Shown piece after piece: positions 36,625 through 49,068 of a stretch of 64,000 nt of DNA. The notes under the pieces were generated by a model. That model was not told the origin of the DNA, did not search any database, and was given only the letters and a program-made list of their open reading frames with translations. This DNA comes from Isoetes taiwanensis (taxonomy: Eukaryota; Streptophyta; Lycopodiopsida; Isoetales; Isoetaceae). The position numbers were made by a program, and so were the translations under genes. The stretch covers positions 10,125,563 to 10,189,562 of the forward strand of contig JAJEKV010000014.1 in the NCBI GenBank assembly GCA_021234155.1, read 5' to 3'. The first letter of the stretch is position 1. Each line of letters begins with the position of its first letter.

Positions 36625-38343
36625 TAATGTCCTGGCATGTGTTCTCGATCTTTAACATCCATATGTGCAACTTTCGACAACAACACATGTTGGCAAGAAG
36701 AGATATTATTTATTTTTGTAGTTATTTTTGTTATTGAATTTGTGTAGTGACAATATCAGCACTGCATAAACTTTGAGTTTATAGATTCCAGTAGAGAAAA
36801 CAATGCTCAAAACACAACAAAACTTATGCTCAAAAGTGTGTGCTCGGCATTGCCATGCTTGATAGAATCGTATACCATGTTATAGCAGCATTGTCATAGC
36901 AAGTGATGCCTTTTTTATATTATTTGTATATGTACATTTCACGTATTATCTATGTTGAAGTCCTATAATAAGTGAATGTATTACGTTTGGCGTCTCGCCA
37001 GGAGTTACAAAAAGACATATTGCTTTCTTTATACAAAAAATATCATAACCTTGCAAGGAATGAGTAGGAAAATGTAGCTCTGGATAACCTAAATTGTCAG
37101 GATCCGCAAGATTGAACATCCTAGGAAAATGTTAGGAATAGAATAGAATATGATTTTATCGTCCACGGAGGGCAAAGAGGAGAGCATATATTAGATGCCT
37201 TCATACCCTCCTCTAGTAACATCCAAGAGGAGAGCATCTAGTAACGGATGTCAAACGTTGCCTCGCTTTAGCAAATATTTGTCATCAAATATGTCATCTT
37301 CTTTATGGTGGTTATTTTATTTCCTAAAGGGTGGACATTTATCATACCACACGAATAACTCCTTTACCATTCCATCATCTCATACATAAAACTCATAAAC
37401 ATTCAAATGCTTGAAAAGTCCCTCGTGGCTATTTGTTGAGGGCTCTCTTGCTTTGAAATATTATGAAACCATGCAGCACGAAGACATTCAACCATATTTT
37501 TCCTAATATCCCTGACTGGATGTGGCAGTATGAATTACATATCTCAACAGTCGATGCATTCATAAAGAAATCAAGGAAAAGGCCCAACATGATGGTTTGA
37601 GAAATGGTTTCAAGAAGATTGCAGGTAAAGAGATTGTAACATATATTCAGGGTAGGGCGAATCAAGGCATAATGTATCACAATTTACTTAAGAGCGCCAT
37701 CAAGCTATTAATGCCATAAGCAAATAGAAAAGTTAGTGATAGAAGGCAACAAACAGAATTTAACTTGAAAGTGTTGCTATTCCTGAAATTCTATCCTATT
37801 GCAACTCAATGCATAAATGTAACAGAAAAAAATACAAAACAGAGACGCCATTCATTTTTATGTCTATAAACATGCTACATTTGAGACTCGGTGTCGTGCG
37901 TACTACACAAAACCCAAGGCTCGAAGAACAATGTTTTGGTGAAATGATAATTTGCAAAGGAAGATGAAGAGTTAGGTTGAGCTAGTGCGAGGAGCTTCTG
38001 ATGACGAAGCAACATTACCTATATCCTGGACACGAGAATGGTGACTCAATGCAACAGGACATCATTGGCAATTTTCCACATATGCCCCTGCTTGTTTTCT
38101 TTTCCTCTTATTATTTAAGATTGGTACAACATGTTTAGAATATGCCATTTAGCCACGCAAGTGTAAATTATATTCTTGGCACCAATTATTAATCACGTTC
38201 TCCGATTAGATGCACTACTGATGCTGGTGCTCCACATAAAACAATGCCCCCTGGGAACAACATATGTGCATAGGTTCGTGCCCGTTTATTATTGAAAGTA
38301 AGAATTTTACGGTTTTCTTGATCAATCATTTTAAACGATTTTA
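36625..38343. other. Non-coding, unassigned
   Basis: AT-rich DNA without a recognised gene or RNA. The short ORFs at 37,195-37,389 and 37,429-37,680 match no family. Confidence 0.35.
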
Positions 38344-39188
38344 GGGTCATTTCTACTCGCCATTAAGTTAAGTTAGCTTAACTACTTAGTTATCTCTTAA
38401 CCTAACTAGAAAAAAGTTCTAGTTTTCCATTGAGGTGGTTAAATTAGAACTAACTTAACGATGCATGAAAAAATGCATTCTCATTATGCCCACTAAGTTA
38501 GAAATAAAAAATTGACTTAAAGCTTATGTTGATGATTCACACTAGTAGTTAAAGTGCTAAGTTAGTTTAGCATTAACTATGCTTGTTTCACACTACCAGT
38601 TAAGAATTTATGTTGAGTTAAGGAGAGTTCTATTGGAAGAAAAAAATGCCAACTACTAACGGTGCACACTAATTAATAAGTAATACGCACCTAAGGTTAA
38701 CACAAATGTAGGGCTAGACTTTGCAACTAATTTGTTAGAAATGAGGGGTCCTTCCATCATGAAAACACCGAGCAATTATTGAAAGAGCTATAAAACAAAA
38801 TATGACTATACACATAATATTATGAAAATGCATATTCCTAGATGTTGAAAGCGACAACAAGAAATATGCATTTTTATATAAAACATAATTAACCTAACTA
38901 TATTATTAACCTTTCTCACTTAACAGTTATATTAAGTTAGTGCTTAACTGAGTTAAGTATACCTCTCCTAGATCACTTAACTTCTAGTTTAAAATAAGGG
39001 GGCCAGTTAAAGTTTTAATTAAACTTAACTTAACTATTGTCAGTATGAAAATGACCTTGTTAAGTTCACCATAGTTAAAATTTAACCAAATCCTAACTTA
39101 ACTAGTAGTAACTTAAGTGTTAGTGTGAAAGCAAGTTTCCATTATTTGCCACATTTAACCTAACTTAACCGCCAGTGGGAATTGACCC
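38344..39188. mobile_element. PIF/Harbinger-type (Tourist-like) MITE, 845 bp
   Basis: The ends are inverted repeats of about 33 bases: GGGTCATTTCTACTCGCC followed by ATTAAGTTAAGTTA on the left, and on the right the complement of a sequence reading GGGTCAATTCCCACTGGCGG then TTAAGTTAGGTTA. The element is flanked by the 3-base duplication TTA (38,341-38,343 and 39,189-39,191), the signature of PIF/Harbinger elements. Inside, the word AGTTAAGTTAG and its complement recur many times, including TIR-like words with CACTA.CAGTTAA near 38,552 and 38,590. No transposase ORF is present, so it is non-autonomous. It is longer than a typical Tourist MITE. Confidence 0.78.
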
Positions 39189-39500
39189 TTATTAGCTTAT
39201 CTTGATCCATTACTCCAACACCACCACAATTAGGCTCATAACTTCCGTTATACCACTCAAGCCTAGCTGCACCGCTTTTCGTTTACTCCTTGCGTTAAAT
39301 ATTATATGGGTGCAACTCATAACATTTATTAGCTTTGCCAAATACGATCATTAGCCTTGTTATCATTGTTAAGCACTACTTGGTCTAACCTAGATTAAGT
39401 GTTCTCTGTTTTTTTTTATTTTTTTCTTGTACGTATATTAGAATCGAAATGTTTATTAAATGGACTTATGGAATTGTTATTTTGATATTAGTTAGGTTTT
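39189..39500. other. Spacer between MITE and LINE
   Basis: AT-rich, no gene recognised. The LINE 5' end is placed near 39,500 because G+C content rises sharply there. Confidence 0.35.
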
Positions 39501-39913
39501 CACGTTTAAGAATAATTTAGGGCAAGAACTTGTTCCAAAGGCAGCGACCAATGCAAAATTGGCTCTTCTGCAGGGACATGGTGGCTCATGGGAGGGCTCA
39601 GATGATTTGGTTGTGGCTAGGTCTGAGGACAGGGCTGTGGGAGGGGCTGATGATCCTGTTGGGGATGTCCCCAGAGCTGTGATGTGCCGAGCATGAGGTG
39701 GCTGGAGCAGCCCAGGTGGGAGGTAGAGACTAGTGTGGCCCATGACTCTATGGAGGTGCTCGGGGACTTCCAACACGTGTTGGAAGTGGAATGTCACGAG
39801 CGGGCCGTGGGTCACATTGCCGTGATTAATCCTCCGGGCTCTAGATGATGACTCGTGGAGTTGGCTGATGGCCCGTGGGTAGGCATGTGGGCTGGACACT
39901 TCTCCTCCCGGGA

Positions 39914-41440
39914 TGAATAGGTCGATCCTTAGTTGGAATGTCTGGGGGTGCAATCCTCTAGTAGTAAGAGGGCCCGTGGTTTCTTTGGCACTTCGGCAGC
40001 CAAGGGCCCCCGATATTGTTTGCATTCGTGAGGGGTGATATGTCCGTGCTCATGAATATGGTTGGTAGGCGCTTTGCCTCTATTGCTTCTTCTTTCGGGC
40101 GGACTAGTGGGGGTACTCTTATTGCTTGGAGGATGGATGTGCAGTCACGCACTCGCAGCAGCATGTGTTTGGCTGGCTGGGCCAATTAAGTGGTTGGAGG
40201 GAGGGCAAGAGTGGGGATTGTTAATGTTTATGCCCCTAATCAGCCCTTCTCGCTGGGTGCTTTATGGGCCACGGGCCCCTAATAAGTTGGCAGCCCCTGG
40301 TGGGTTGCGGTGTTGTTTGATTGTTGTTAGGGGACTTCAATATGGTAGAGCGAGTAGAGGATTGCTCGGGTTCTAGAACCCGCATTAAGCATGGGTTTGA
40401 GAGGGACCGCTGGTCTCGCTTTGTTGCAAGATTTGGTCTTGGTTGAGGTCCCTCGGGACTTGTCTTTCACCTATTGTAATAGGCGATTGGTGCGGGCCGG
40501 GCGTATGCTAGGGCATGACCCGGCTATATGCTTCCTCATGCGCATTGGATGGTGTGCCCTCTTTGGCGCCGGAGTAACATTCTCGGCTCTACCTCCATTT
40601 CTCGACCCTCGTGTTTTGTCGGTCAGTGGTGCGGTTGCCACCGCCCTCTAGGACGGTGGTTCCGCTTGAAACGGCTTACGGGCCGATGCAGATTTACCAA
40701 AGCCCGCCGTGAGTTGTGCCTTGATACCTTTTCATCTCCTCAAGGGTATGTCCGGTATGGTGACCGTGATTGGCCAGGGTGAAGCATTTTGCCAAGGTCT
40801 TTGGGCGCCGCGGTGCAGCAGAGAGCCGCGGAGTTGCATGGTCTCTATCGAGTTGGAGAAGATTCGGACGCGGACCTTCCGATGGCATTAGGGGAGAATG
40901 CGGTTGCAAACAGCATTGTTGCTCGAGCAGGTTAAAAGTGCAGGAGGCGCCGCGGTGAAGGCGGCCCCCCTGGTTGAAGGAGGGGGCACAAGTTCTCGCC
41001 GGTGTTCTTCGTGAGAGCGCTTTTAAGCCGGGCGATATGCAAGATCTATGGCGCCCCTTGCTTTGCCCGGGATGGCCGACTTTGGAGGATCCCGCTGATT
41101 TGCGAGGTGTGTGCATGCTCATTTCTCGTGGTTTTTTCACACATCGCACTCTTCCCTATGAGCAAGAGATGCGGGGGAGCTTGTTTTGGGGTGTTAAGCC
41201 ATCTATTATGCCTCACCAACAGGAGAGCTTGGAGCAGAGCTCTCCGAGAGGATTTAGCGGAGGCATGTATGTGCATGGCCAAGGATAAATGTCCTGGACT
41301 AGATGGCATCCATGTGGAGTTCTTTCAGACTTATTGGGAGTGGGTTGGTGAGTCTGTGTACCAGGTGTATCTTGAGTTGTTGCAGTCTTCTCAAATGGAT
41401 AGGATCATGAATACCGCATGCATTTCCTTTGATTCCTAAG
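39914..41440 (+). pseudogene. LINE ORF2 N-terminal part: AP endonuclease and pre-RT region, frameshifted
   Basis: Begins MNRSILSWNVWGCNPL, the usual 'SWN.RG' opening of the LINE apurinic endonuclease, followed by a frame reaching DIVCIRE and a stop near 40,037. Later pieces alternate among the three frames: ECGCK near 40,897, a piece at 40,974-41,288 and another at 41,002-41,439 that ends in QMDRIMNTACISF, the stretch just before the RT fingers. The number of shifts shows it cannot make protein. The endonuclease would nick target DNA in a live element. Confidence 0.7.
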
Positions 41441-41616
41441 GTTAAGCGACCTTCTACTATTAATGATTGAGGCCTATCTCCTTGTTGTCCCTCTGTGTAT
41501 AAGATTATTGCAAAAGCCCTGGCAGAGAAGTTGAAGCCGGTGTTGACTTCTTCCATTAGTAAGGTGCAACTGGTTTGTCCCCGGAGGAACATTTTGACTA
41601 ATGTTGCCGCAGCCTT

Positions 41617-42516
41617 ATGAGGGTCTTTATTGGGCCAGAGAGAACAAAGTCAGGCATTGCCTATCTTAAGCTTGACTTTGTCAAAGCTTACGATAGTGTC
41701 CGCTTGGGAGTTCTTGTCCGCCATGATGTTAGCGTTGGGCGGGTCCACGCTTTTGAGACAGCCATGAAGCTGCATAGGTCAAAGACGGACTACGGTGGTG
41801 TGTCAGGTGAACCCTCCACCTTTTTCTCCTTAGGGCAGAGGGGCGTGGGGTGCCCTTTGGCGCCGTTTTTGTTTACGATTGTGGCGAAGGCACTGTCTCA
41901 GTTGTTTTTGGCTGCAGTGGAGGAGGGGGTGGTGGATGGGCTTCGGATGCAGGATGGTAGCCAGCAGATTATTAACCAGTTTGTCGATGACACTTTCCTC
42001 TTCTTGGTGGCAGAAGAGAGGAATTTGCGGAATGTGAAGGGTTTGCTGGATACTTTCTCCTTGGCCTCGGGCATTCTTCTGAATTGGGGTAAGTGCTCCG
42101 CATTATGGGCCCAACTGACTCTGCCTCCCCCTTGTTTGGCTCTATTCCCTTGGAAGGTGCTTCCAGGTAATGTGTGTACTAAGCTGTTGGGTATTCCCTT
42201 TGGAGGGGATGTTTCCATGGGGAGGATGTGGGATGAGATTTTGCAGGGGTTGCAAAAACACCTCAATTGGTGGAAGGGTAGCAAGTTGTCCATGGCAGGT
42301 AGGATCACTATTGCCAAGTCAAGATTTTGTAGCACTCATGTGTATACAAAGATCCGCGATGTTAGCTCCTCGAGGGTAAGATACGTGCTTTGGATAAGAT
42401 TGTTCAAATTTTGTGTGGGGCGGGATGATGAAGGGCGGGTTGTTAAAGTGGCTTGGTGGAAGTGTCTCCCCGAGGAGGATGGGGGCTTGGCCATTCTCGG
42501 ATTTGGCACCGCATAG
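41617..42516 (+). pseudogene. LINE ORF2 reverse transcriptase (longest open part)
   Basis: 299 codons without a stop. Reverse-transcriptase blocks are plain: LKLDFVKAYDSV (first catalytic Asp), GVGCPLAPFLFTIV, and NQFVDDTFLF, which has the catalytic Asp pair in an FVDD form of the usual FADD. GILLNWGKCSA and KLLGIPFGGD follow, as in plant L1-type elements. The frame is lost on both sides, so the block is a fragment of an originally much longer protein. In a live element it would copy the element RNA at the nicked target. Confidence 0.85.
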
Positions 42517-43851
42517 TAAGGTGTTGGTCTCCAAGTTTGTTTGGAGCATTCTCGCAGATGGAGCATCTTCTCCCGGGTCTTGGCTACGTTGTTGCATCTC
42601 TTCGCCATTGTGTGGCGTTTGGGAGGCCGTCTGTGCATGTGGAGTTGCCCGGCCTTTGTTGTATGGTCTCCGGCCTTTCCCACATGCATCTCCTTTTCTC
42701 ACGGGGGTGTTGCGGGCTTGGGATCATGTGTGCGTGTGCTCTTCCGCCTAGATTATGCCTCGGTTTATCACCACTCTTCTCCTTTCTTGTGGGTTCCTCT
42801 ACCCCTCGTGCACTTGCCCTTGGTCGCCATCGTGCATGCTCTGGACGCGAAGCCGTGGGGAGGCGAAGCCGGCCAGGCTCACCTTAGAGGATTGTTATTG
42901 GGAGTGGTCTGCTAGCTTCATTGGGAGTTCTTTCGAGCTCGCTTTACCGAGGGGCGTGGACCGCTATCTAGGAACAAGTGGCGGAGTATTCCGCTACACA
43001 TACCTATAGTCCCTCAGATGATGTGGTGGTGCGGTGTTTGGAAGGTTCATCCGGATGTTGTGTCTTCTTGTTTTGTGTGGTCTTGTTACCGGATGCCGGG
43101 CTATTCATGACAATAACCCCCTTCGTGCAAGTGGTCTCGGCAGCCTTCCGGGTTCTCGATGGCTTCGGTTTGGACGCGGACATGGAGCTCACTTCCCCAC
43201 CAAAGGTTAGGGTGCTTCAGGGGTGTGGTGCACCGCCATCAGGGTGAATGCCCTTGTGAGTCGGGCTTTTAGGCCGGTGTGAGCCCTCTGCCCCTTTGTT
43301 GTGGCCTTCGCCGTGAGACCGTGGAGCATTGTCCGGTTTTATGCCCTCACTCTGCGCTGCCCGGGATTGGGTTAAGGCTCGTTTCGTGAGATTGACTAGC
43401 CGCCAGCTTGCCGCTTCATGTGTATCCTGGTGCTTGGCCGCTCTTGCGGCAGCAAGCCTTGCATCTGTGCGTGGCTTGGTTGGTGTGGCTGATTTGGAAG
43501 CGGCGGCGGTTGTGGATCTTTCAGGGGATTCAAAGTCTCGCAGACCTCTCGATTCCTCGACTCAGGTACAAGCTATTTCAAAGCTTTCTGGTGTTCCCAG
43601 ATTAGTAGAGCGGAAGTTTGCCATTTGACGGGACTTCTTGGGTGTTGTAGATGGTGATGGTCGGTTTGTACAGCAGTAGAGTTGCAGTTTTTCTGTGAGT
43701 TTGTTATGGAGTGTCGAGGTATCGCTGTCTCTTTCGGGCAGTTCTCCTTCCTCCTCACTTGTTTTGTAACATTACCATTCTTTTAATATATTGATGACAC
43801 AGTTCTTCAAAAAAATATATATAACTAACAACAGAATACCAATATAACAAA

Positions 43852-45150
43852 GAAAATACACCATAACTACGGGCTCTACCCAGGGCTCAGACTCCATGGG
43901 GTTGACTGACGGTCAGGGCCTCAAGATAACAACAGACAGAGGTATAACATGGCGTTGGCTAGCATAAGACAATGGCTAGGGTAGTCCACTCCATCCGCCC
44001 CTCCTGTGCACACTTTGCAGATAGGCTGAATCATGCTATGACGTGCTTGTAGCCCTCCGGAGACGCAATCCTAAGGAATCACCCTAGGGGACTAGTCCGG
44101 GTTACATCTCCCCGATCCGATGAGGCAGGTCAAAGAGGCGTCTCCTCCCCGAGTCATACGGATCCCTGGGTGTGCTAGAGAACACGTGCTCCCTCAGTGA
44201 CCCCCGCATCCGTACCCAACTTACTCCCCTAAATCTAAAGGCTGGCTCGCCAGCCCGTTCGAGCCCAGGGCATTCATATAGGCACATCCCTCCGGCCCAG
44301 AGAGTGTCAGACCCATACCCAGCCCACACACAGTGACCGGCTATAAGCCTAGCACACTATAGGAGTCCTGTAGCCGTGTTAGGCAAGACCCCACCCCCGA
44401 TTCACCATCATACTCGTTATCTGGTACTGAACCACATCATAGCATCCACAGCCAGGTTGGTTCTTGTGCACAGGCCGCATTTACTGGGTTTTAAAGGTTC
44501 TATCTAGGAACATCTCTACTTCTAGATGGCCTTTAGGTCTCTACCCCCCTTTTACCCATACAACACAGGAGGAACAGAAAGAAAGCTATCCTTATACATC
44601 CATCCATCCATAGCTTCGAATAGAACATAAAATAGAGATTAACCATACATCTATTCATACAAGGGTTAATTCTAGCTACCTTCTGAGCATACAAGGGTTA
44701 GTTCTATGACTATCTAGGAATCCAAGCTATCTACGTACTAACCGGGATCATAGCTAGATCCACTATCTCTCTGGTTCTCCATCCTTCTGGCGGGAACAGG
44801 GTGGAACAACAGCTCCTCCTCCACCAACCTCTCCCAATTCAAATTGGGGCAAATGGGGGTATAAAACCCCAATTTGGGTCCCAAGTTAGCAACTCTTCCT
44901 TGCCCAATCAATTTGGGCCAGGTGGCAACTCTAGATTGGTTAATATTAACTAATTTGATATTTTAGCCCTTTTTAATATTAGGTTAAGCCCTAAATTCGA
45001 ATTAGGGTTTTGGGTTAGGTTTCCACCTTAATAATTAATTATTAACATAGCTAACCTTAGCTTATGAATAATTAATGTGCCCTTAATTATTCATAGTGAC
45101 GTGTCATATATTTATACTTAAAAAGGCATATAAATACGTGGAACGTCACA
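43852..45150 (-). repeat. 3' LTR, TGTGACGT family (copy 3, truncated)
   Basis: On the minus strand it starts TGTGACGTTCC at 45,150, directly after the purine tract AAGGTGGGGAGAA of the internal region to its right, and aligns with the first 1.2 kb of the other two LTRs. It stops near 43,852, where the outer 0.3 kb of the LTR is missing and a short AT spacer separates it from the LINE tail. Confidence 0.82.
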
Positions 45151-46385
45151 TTCTCCCCACCTTAAAAATGATGTTGTCCTCAGCATCAAGACTACTCTTG
45201 TTGTAGGGCAACACATCGTACATTGAAAGGAAGTCTCCCCTCCTTAAAGAGATAGCGTGAGATTATAAGCCACACAGACATTGTCATGTTCAAAGTGATT
45301 AAGTTTGAAATGACTTGTAATGTGCAATTTATAATTCTGCGATATAAAAGGTAGAGGTATAGATCAGACATGATCATCTTTTAGGACCGTCAAAGGTCAA
45401 CAGTCAAGGTTTGCGGAAGTCTCACTGTTTCATTCGTGGTGATGAGTTCACAGTTTATCTAATTTAGAAATCATTCTTTCTATATATACGTATAAGTGAT
45501 TATATATTACAGACAGGTATAGATATAAGCAACTTCTATTTGTTCTTTTAATATAACACACAGTTATAATTCTATCATTATTTACTACAAGTCATTCTAA
45601 TGCCCCTCACATTTATACTTATCCTTTAGTATAATTATATATTGTATTGTATCTCACAATTTTTTTATATATGATGATTACAGACACACGTTCTTCATCA
45701 TTTATTATCCATAACCTTTTTTTATAATCATAATCTAAGTCTTGTTATTTTATCTCATTCTATTATATTTGATTATGTGTTTAGATACCTTTCTCCTTTT
45801 GACTATCTTTAATGTTTCCACACTCAGACTCTCGATCTTTACCATAGTTTACACTCACATGAGCACACATATTAATTCATTGGTTATGTCTATACATTTA
45901 CCAGACGTCCAGATATTCTTACGTTGACATTACACAGATACGGCGGAAGCATCGGAAGCATGCCTGGTGCTTCTTGAGGCTGTTATATAATGATGGTTAA
46001 GCAGGTCATGGGCTCTTACTTGAAGTAGAAGTGCTGAATGTTGGGAATAAGGAGTGGTAAGTATCCTTATTTTGGATGGATACTCGAGAAAATTGGTATG
46101 ATGATGTTTGTTATCGGATTGAAACACTGGACCTAATAATTACGAGGATTGATTTATCATGTTGCATATATATTGCCATTCAACGTAGAAGGAGACTACA
46201 TATAGGACCATATATCTGATGGAGAAGTGGTTTATAATTATCGACCATAGACCACGTTAAAGGGGTAGTATACTAAGGTGGAAACTAGATTATAAGTACC
46301 CAGCTCATGAAAGGGAGATCACTTTATAAGTGTAGGTTTCGACAATGGTGGTGAAGGTATAGAATTTCGACCCGACATTTTATAG
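45151..46385 (-). mobile_element. 3' internal region of LTR element copy 3
   Basis: Inverted and similar to about 470-2,074: the same AT-rich, non-coding order of landmarks, including the purine tract at its LTR border and a stretch matching 540-680 near 46,220-46,370. Similarity ends near 46,385. The element's pol region is absent, so this is the 3' end only. Confidence 0.72.
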
Positions 46386-47182
46386 CTATTGCTACTTGAA
46401 TCAAATGCCGGCGTTCGATGCCATCTCCATGCCAATTTTCCAAGCTTATCTAATTTTCATGGCCTTAGATTTTGAAAAATGAAGATCTAATGGTTTTTTC
46501 TAATGCCATGTGAGATTTTGCTGACGTGGAGGTGACATGTGGATAGGCTTTGTAGAAAAGGTTGTAGGCCCGGTAGGGCTGGTGTGCTAAAAATAAAAAT
46601 AAAAATTTGATATATAGTAGTTAATTTTTCCTGATAATAATTGAAACAAATATTACTATTCAAAAAATATCTCTATGAATATATTATAGCAAGAGTTTTT
46701 ATGTGGTCTAAATAAAGTACTAGAATATTCGATGCTGCATGAGTTATCACTTGATTCATGAATATTCAGTGCATGGTTAGTAATGGAACTCAATGTTATC
46801 GAGTCTGTGACCCCAAAACGAAATAATGTCGTGTTATCTCGCATTTCTAAATCGCCACATCCTATTATCTCTGGATCTAGACATATTTCCATGCATATAC
46901 CCTTAGATTAGGTCATGGCCCTATACATCCATGTTTGATGCTATCAAACGCAAATGTGGCAACAAACATAGGGAATGTAATTGGCAGAGTCTTAAACACA
47001 TATACCTTCTCTTTTACATCTGCAACAATACAACAGATAAGATGAGAAGGCTTTAAAAACATAATACTTGCATGAAACATATAACTAGAACTTAATTGCT
47101 AGATTTGAACTCCTTGCCAAAAGAAGCAAAACACATAGGATGCATGCCAATCAGAAATATAGAAAGAAATGTATATAAAGAA
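46386..47182. other. Non-coding flank of the nested retrotransposon
   Basis: AT-rich and without a recognised gene. A 78-codon reverse ORF (46,656-46,892) matches no family. This is the host DNA into which the chromovirus at 47,188 inserted. Confidence 0.35.
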
Positions 47183-47187
47183 GAATC
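47183..47187. repeat. Target-site duplication GAATC (left)
   Basis: GAATC precedes the left LTR and is repeated at 61,678-61,682 after the right one. Five bases is the usual duplication for Ty3/gypsy integrases. Confidence 0.9.
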
Positions 47188-47817
47188 TGATACAACAAGC
47201 TAATCTAGAAGAACTCAAACAACACAAAATAAAATAAGTGCACTCCAATCTTTAGGAGAGAAGTAAACCACCCAACCGAGCTCAGTTTTTCCAAACAAGA
47301 AACCGTTATCTTGCTTGACTCAAAACTAGTTAGAACTTCAACACTCAGAATTCTAGAACTGCTATCAGGAGTAGGCCAAGGATTTCAGAACTAGGCGGCT
47401 TGGAATGAATTCTTACAAGAGGCTGCCATTATATTTATAAGGCAGGATCAACCTTTAGTCCGGATCACCCTTTTTTCAAAAGATCTATTAAAATCGGCAG
47501 ATAATTATAGGAAAGGCAATTTCGACCACAAACATCTTAGTTTCGGCCTTTAGCTGAGTCGGATCAATCTGTTTCTGGATGATTCGGTTGTTCTGATACA
47601 GTCCGTTCAATTATAGGGCCTCGCAACCCGTTATCAGCCGCAACCATTATTTTTAATGACTCGTGTTTTGTTTTAAATGTTAACTAACCTTTAATATCAA
47701 ATTCATAACTTGAATTCTAATCTAACCCTTGACATCTTATCTTCTAACTTTAAACATGATTTCTTTCTTCTGAGTCGAGCCTGAGCCGCTCCCCCTAGCC
47801 GGCATTAAGCCTTAACA
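47188..47817 (-). repeat. 3' LTR of the chromovirus (630 bp)
   Basis: On the plus strand it runs TGATACAACAAG...TTAACA, so both strands have TG...CA ends. It is nearly identical to 61,059-61,677; the main difference is an 11-base stretch near 47,680-47,690 that the other LTR lacks. Confidence 0.95.
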
Positions 47818-48458
47818 GTCCTTCCCTTCTCGAGACTAAACGTCCGCGTTAGTCCCGAGGAAAAATTGTTCATCCTAGTTCCGTTAAGGATGTTTAACTC
47901 TATAACCCAATTCATTTAGAGATTATAGACTTCTCATTTCAGTTCAGTTAGAAATGGCCTCAGTTCTGTTAGAGGGCTTTCATTCCTTTTCAGTTAAGGA
48001 TGGCCTCAAGTCAGTTAGAGGACTTAATATCTTTACAATCGTTAGTAAAGAATTTAATAATTCTTATGCATATCAATATCTAAATATTTTAACAATAAAG
48101 CAATTGCAATTTTTTATAATATGGAATTCCAAATATAAAGTTTAAAGGTTGTTGGACTTTGCTCATTATTCTTGCAAAGTTCTTTCGTATTCGTCCACCA
48201 AGGGGCCGTATTCTTTTAATTGGGTCTTAGAATACCATACCGCATCAGTGGACGGATGAAATTTAAATTTCACTAGATACCTTCGATAGGAAGAGCTTCT
48301 AGTCTCCTTATCCTGGTGCGTGAGTATTTTCTCCGGTTCTAGCACCTCTTCATCACCCTTAATGTTGGGAGGTTCCGATCGCTCCATTCTCTGCAAAATC
48401 TCAGGAGAAATTTCACTTCCCTTATAGGGTTTCAGTATTCCCACATTAAAAACTGGGT

Positions 48459-48467
48459 GCAAGTTAG
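48459..48467. repeat. Target-site duplication GCAAGTTAG (left of the MULE)
   Basis: GCAAGTTAG occurs here and again at 56,695-56,703, flanking the inner element. Nine bases is the typical duplication of Mutator-like elements. Counting only one copy, the retrotransposon reading frame is continuous, which supports the boundary. Confidence 0.92.
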
Positions 48468-48505
48468 CGGTGCCTTTTTTGGCTCCCGAAATCGGGGTCT
48501 CGCGC
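48468..48505 (+). repeat. Left terminal inverted repeat of the MULE
   Basis: About 38 bases that match the complement of 56,657-56,694 at most positions, with an unbroken core CTTTTTTGGCTCCC. It abuts the GCAAGTTAG duplication. Other sub-terminal repeats (GATCACCTG with GGCCAGGTG or CCAGGTT) follow at about 48,643 and 48,724. Confidence 0.9.
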
Positions 48506-48510
48506 GGACC

Positions 48511-49005
48511 AAAATCGCTTAAGCGATTTTGGGAAAATCGCTTAAGCGATTTTCCAATTTTGCGAAAATCGCTTAAGCGATTTTCAAAAGGGGAAAGTGA
48601 AAATTGCTTAAGCGATTTTTGGTTTCCGTGAACGGAAAAATGGGATCACCTGGCCAGGTGAAAAAAAAAGAGAAAATCGCTTAAGCGATTTTCAAAGGTC
48701 AGCGTCCGTCAGCGTCGGCGTGCGATCACCTGCCCAGGTTGGTTTTTGAAAAATGACTTTTGAAAATCGCTTAAGCGATTTTCAAAAGTCAAAGCACATG
48801 TCAGCGCCGACGCGCCCAAAAGGAAAAAAAAAAAAAAAAAAAAAAAAAATCGCTTAAGCGATTTTCGCGTGTCAGCCTCTGTCAGCGCGAACACGCCACA
48901 AAAAAAAAAATAAAAAAAAAATGAAAATCGCTTAAGCGATTTTCAATTCAATATAAACCAAAGCCTGCGGGCGTACCATATGCGTGAAAGGAGCGCTTAA
49001 GCGAT
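48511..49005. repeat. Left sub-terminal array of a 20-bp palindrome
   Basis: AAAATCGCTTAAGCGATTTT, perfectly self-complementary, at 48,511, 48,534, 48,565, 48,601 (one mismatch), 48,673, 48,763, 48,846 and 48,924, with a shorter core GCGCTTAAGCGATC near 48,992. Spacing is irregular (23-90 bases), with A-runs and copies of GTCAGCGTC between. The array ends just before the transposase start, so it spans the promoter and 5' leader. Sub-terminal repeats in transposons commonly bind the transposase; here that is an inference. Confidence 0.95.
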
Positions 49006-49068
49006 CCGCCTTCGTAGTTCCTGAGTTCTCCCCGACATAGTGCACCTTCTTTGATAGGGTTTGTTAGA

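Larger units (their letters stand above)
39500..43808 (+). mobile_element. Degraded LINE (non-LTR retrotransposon)
   Basis: A G+C-rich 4.3-kb block in AT-rich DNA, coding on the plus strand in several broken frames. In order it shows: an AP-endonuclease start near 39,914 (MNRSILSWNVWGCNPL), the pre-RT motif CPGLDGIHVEFFQTYW near 41,290, a reverse transcriptase, and the terminal zf-RVT-like stretch VAWLVWLIWKRRRLWIFQG near 43,461. It ends in TTTAATATATTGATGACACAG and an A-run near 43,808, as plant LINEs do. Frameshifts and stops are scattered throughout, so it is dead. The 5' end is approximate and no target duplication could be fixed. The 177-codon reverse ORF at its start is a shadow. Confidence 0.88.

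Noticed and set aside
39492-40025. 177-codon minus-strand ORF
   Set aside because: It lies across the LINE endonuclease region, whose plus strand carries the recognisable motif; it is a G+C-driven shadow.
48511-49005. Regularly recurring palindromic repeats resembling a CRISPR array
   Set aside because: Spacing is irregular (23-90 bases), spacers are low-complexity, there are no cas genes, and the same repeat sits at the other end of a transposon in plant DNA.
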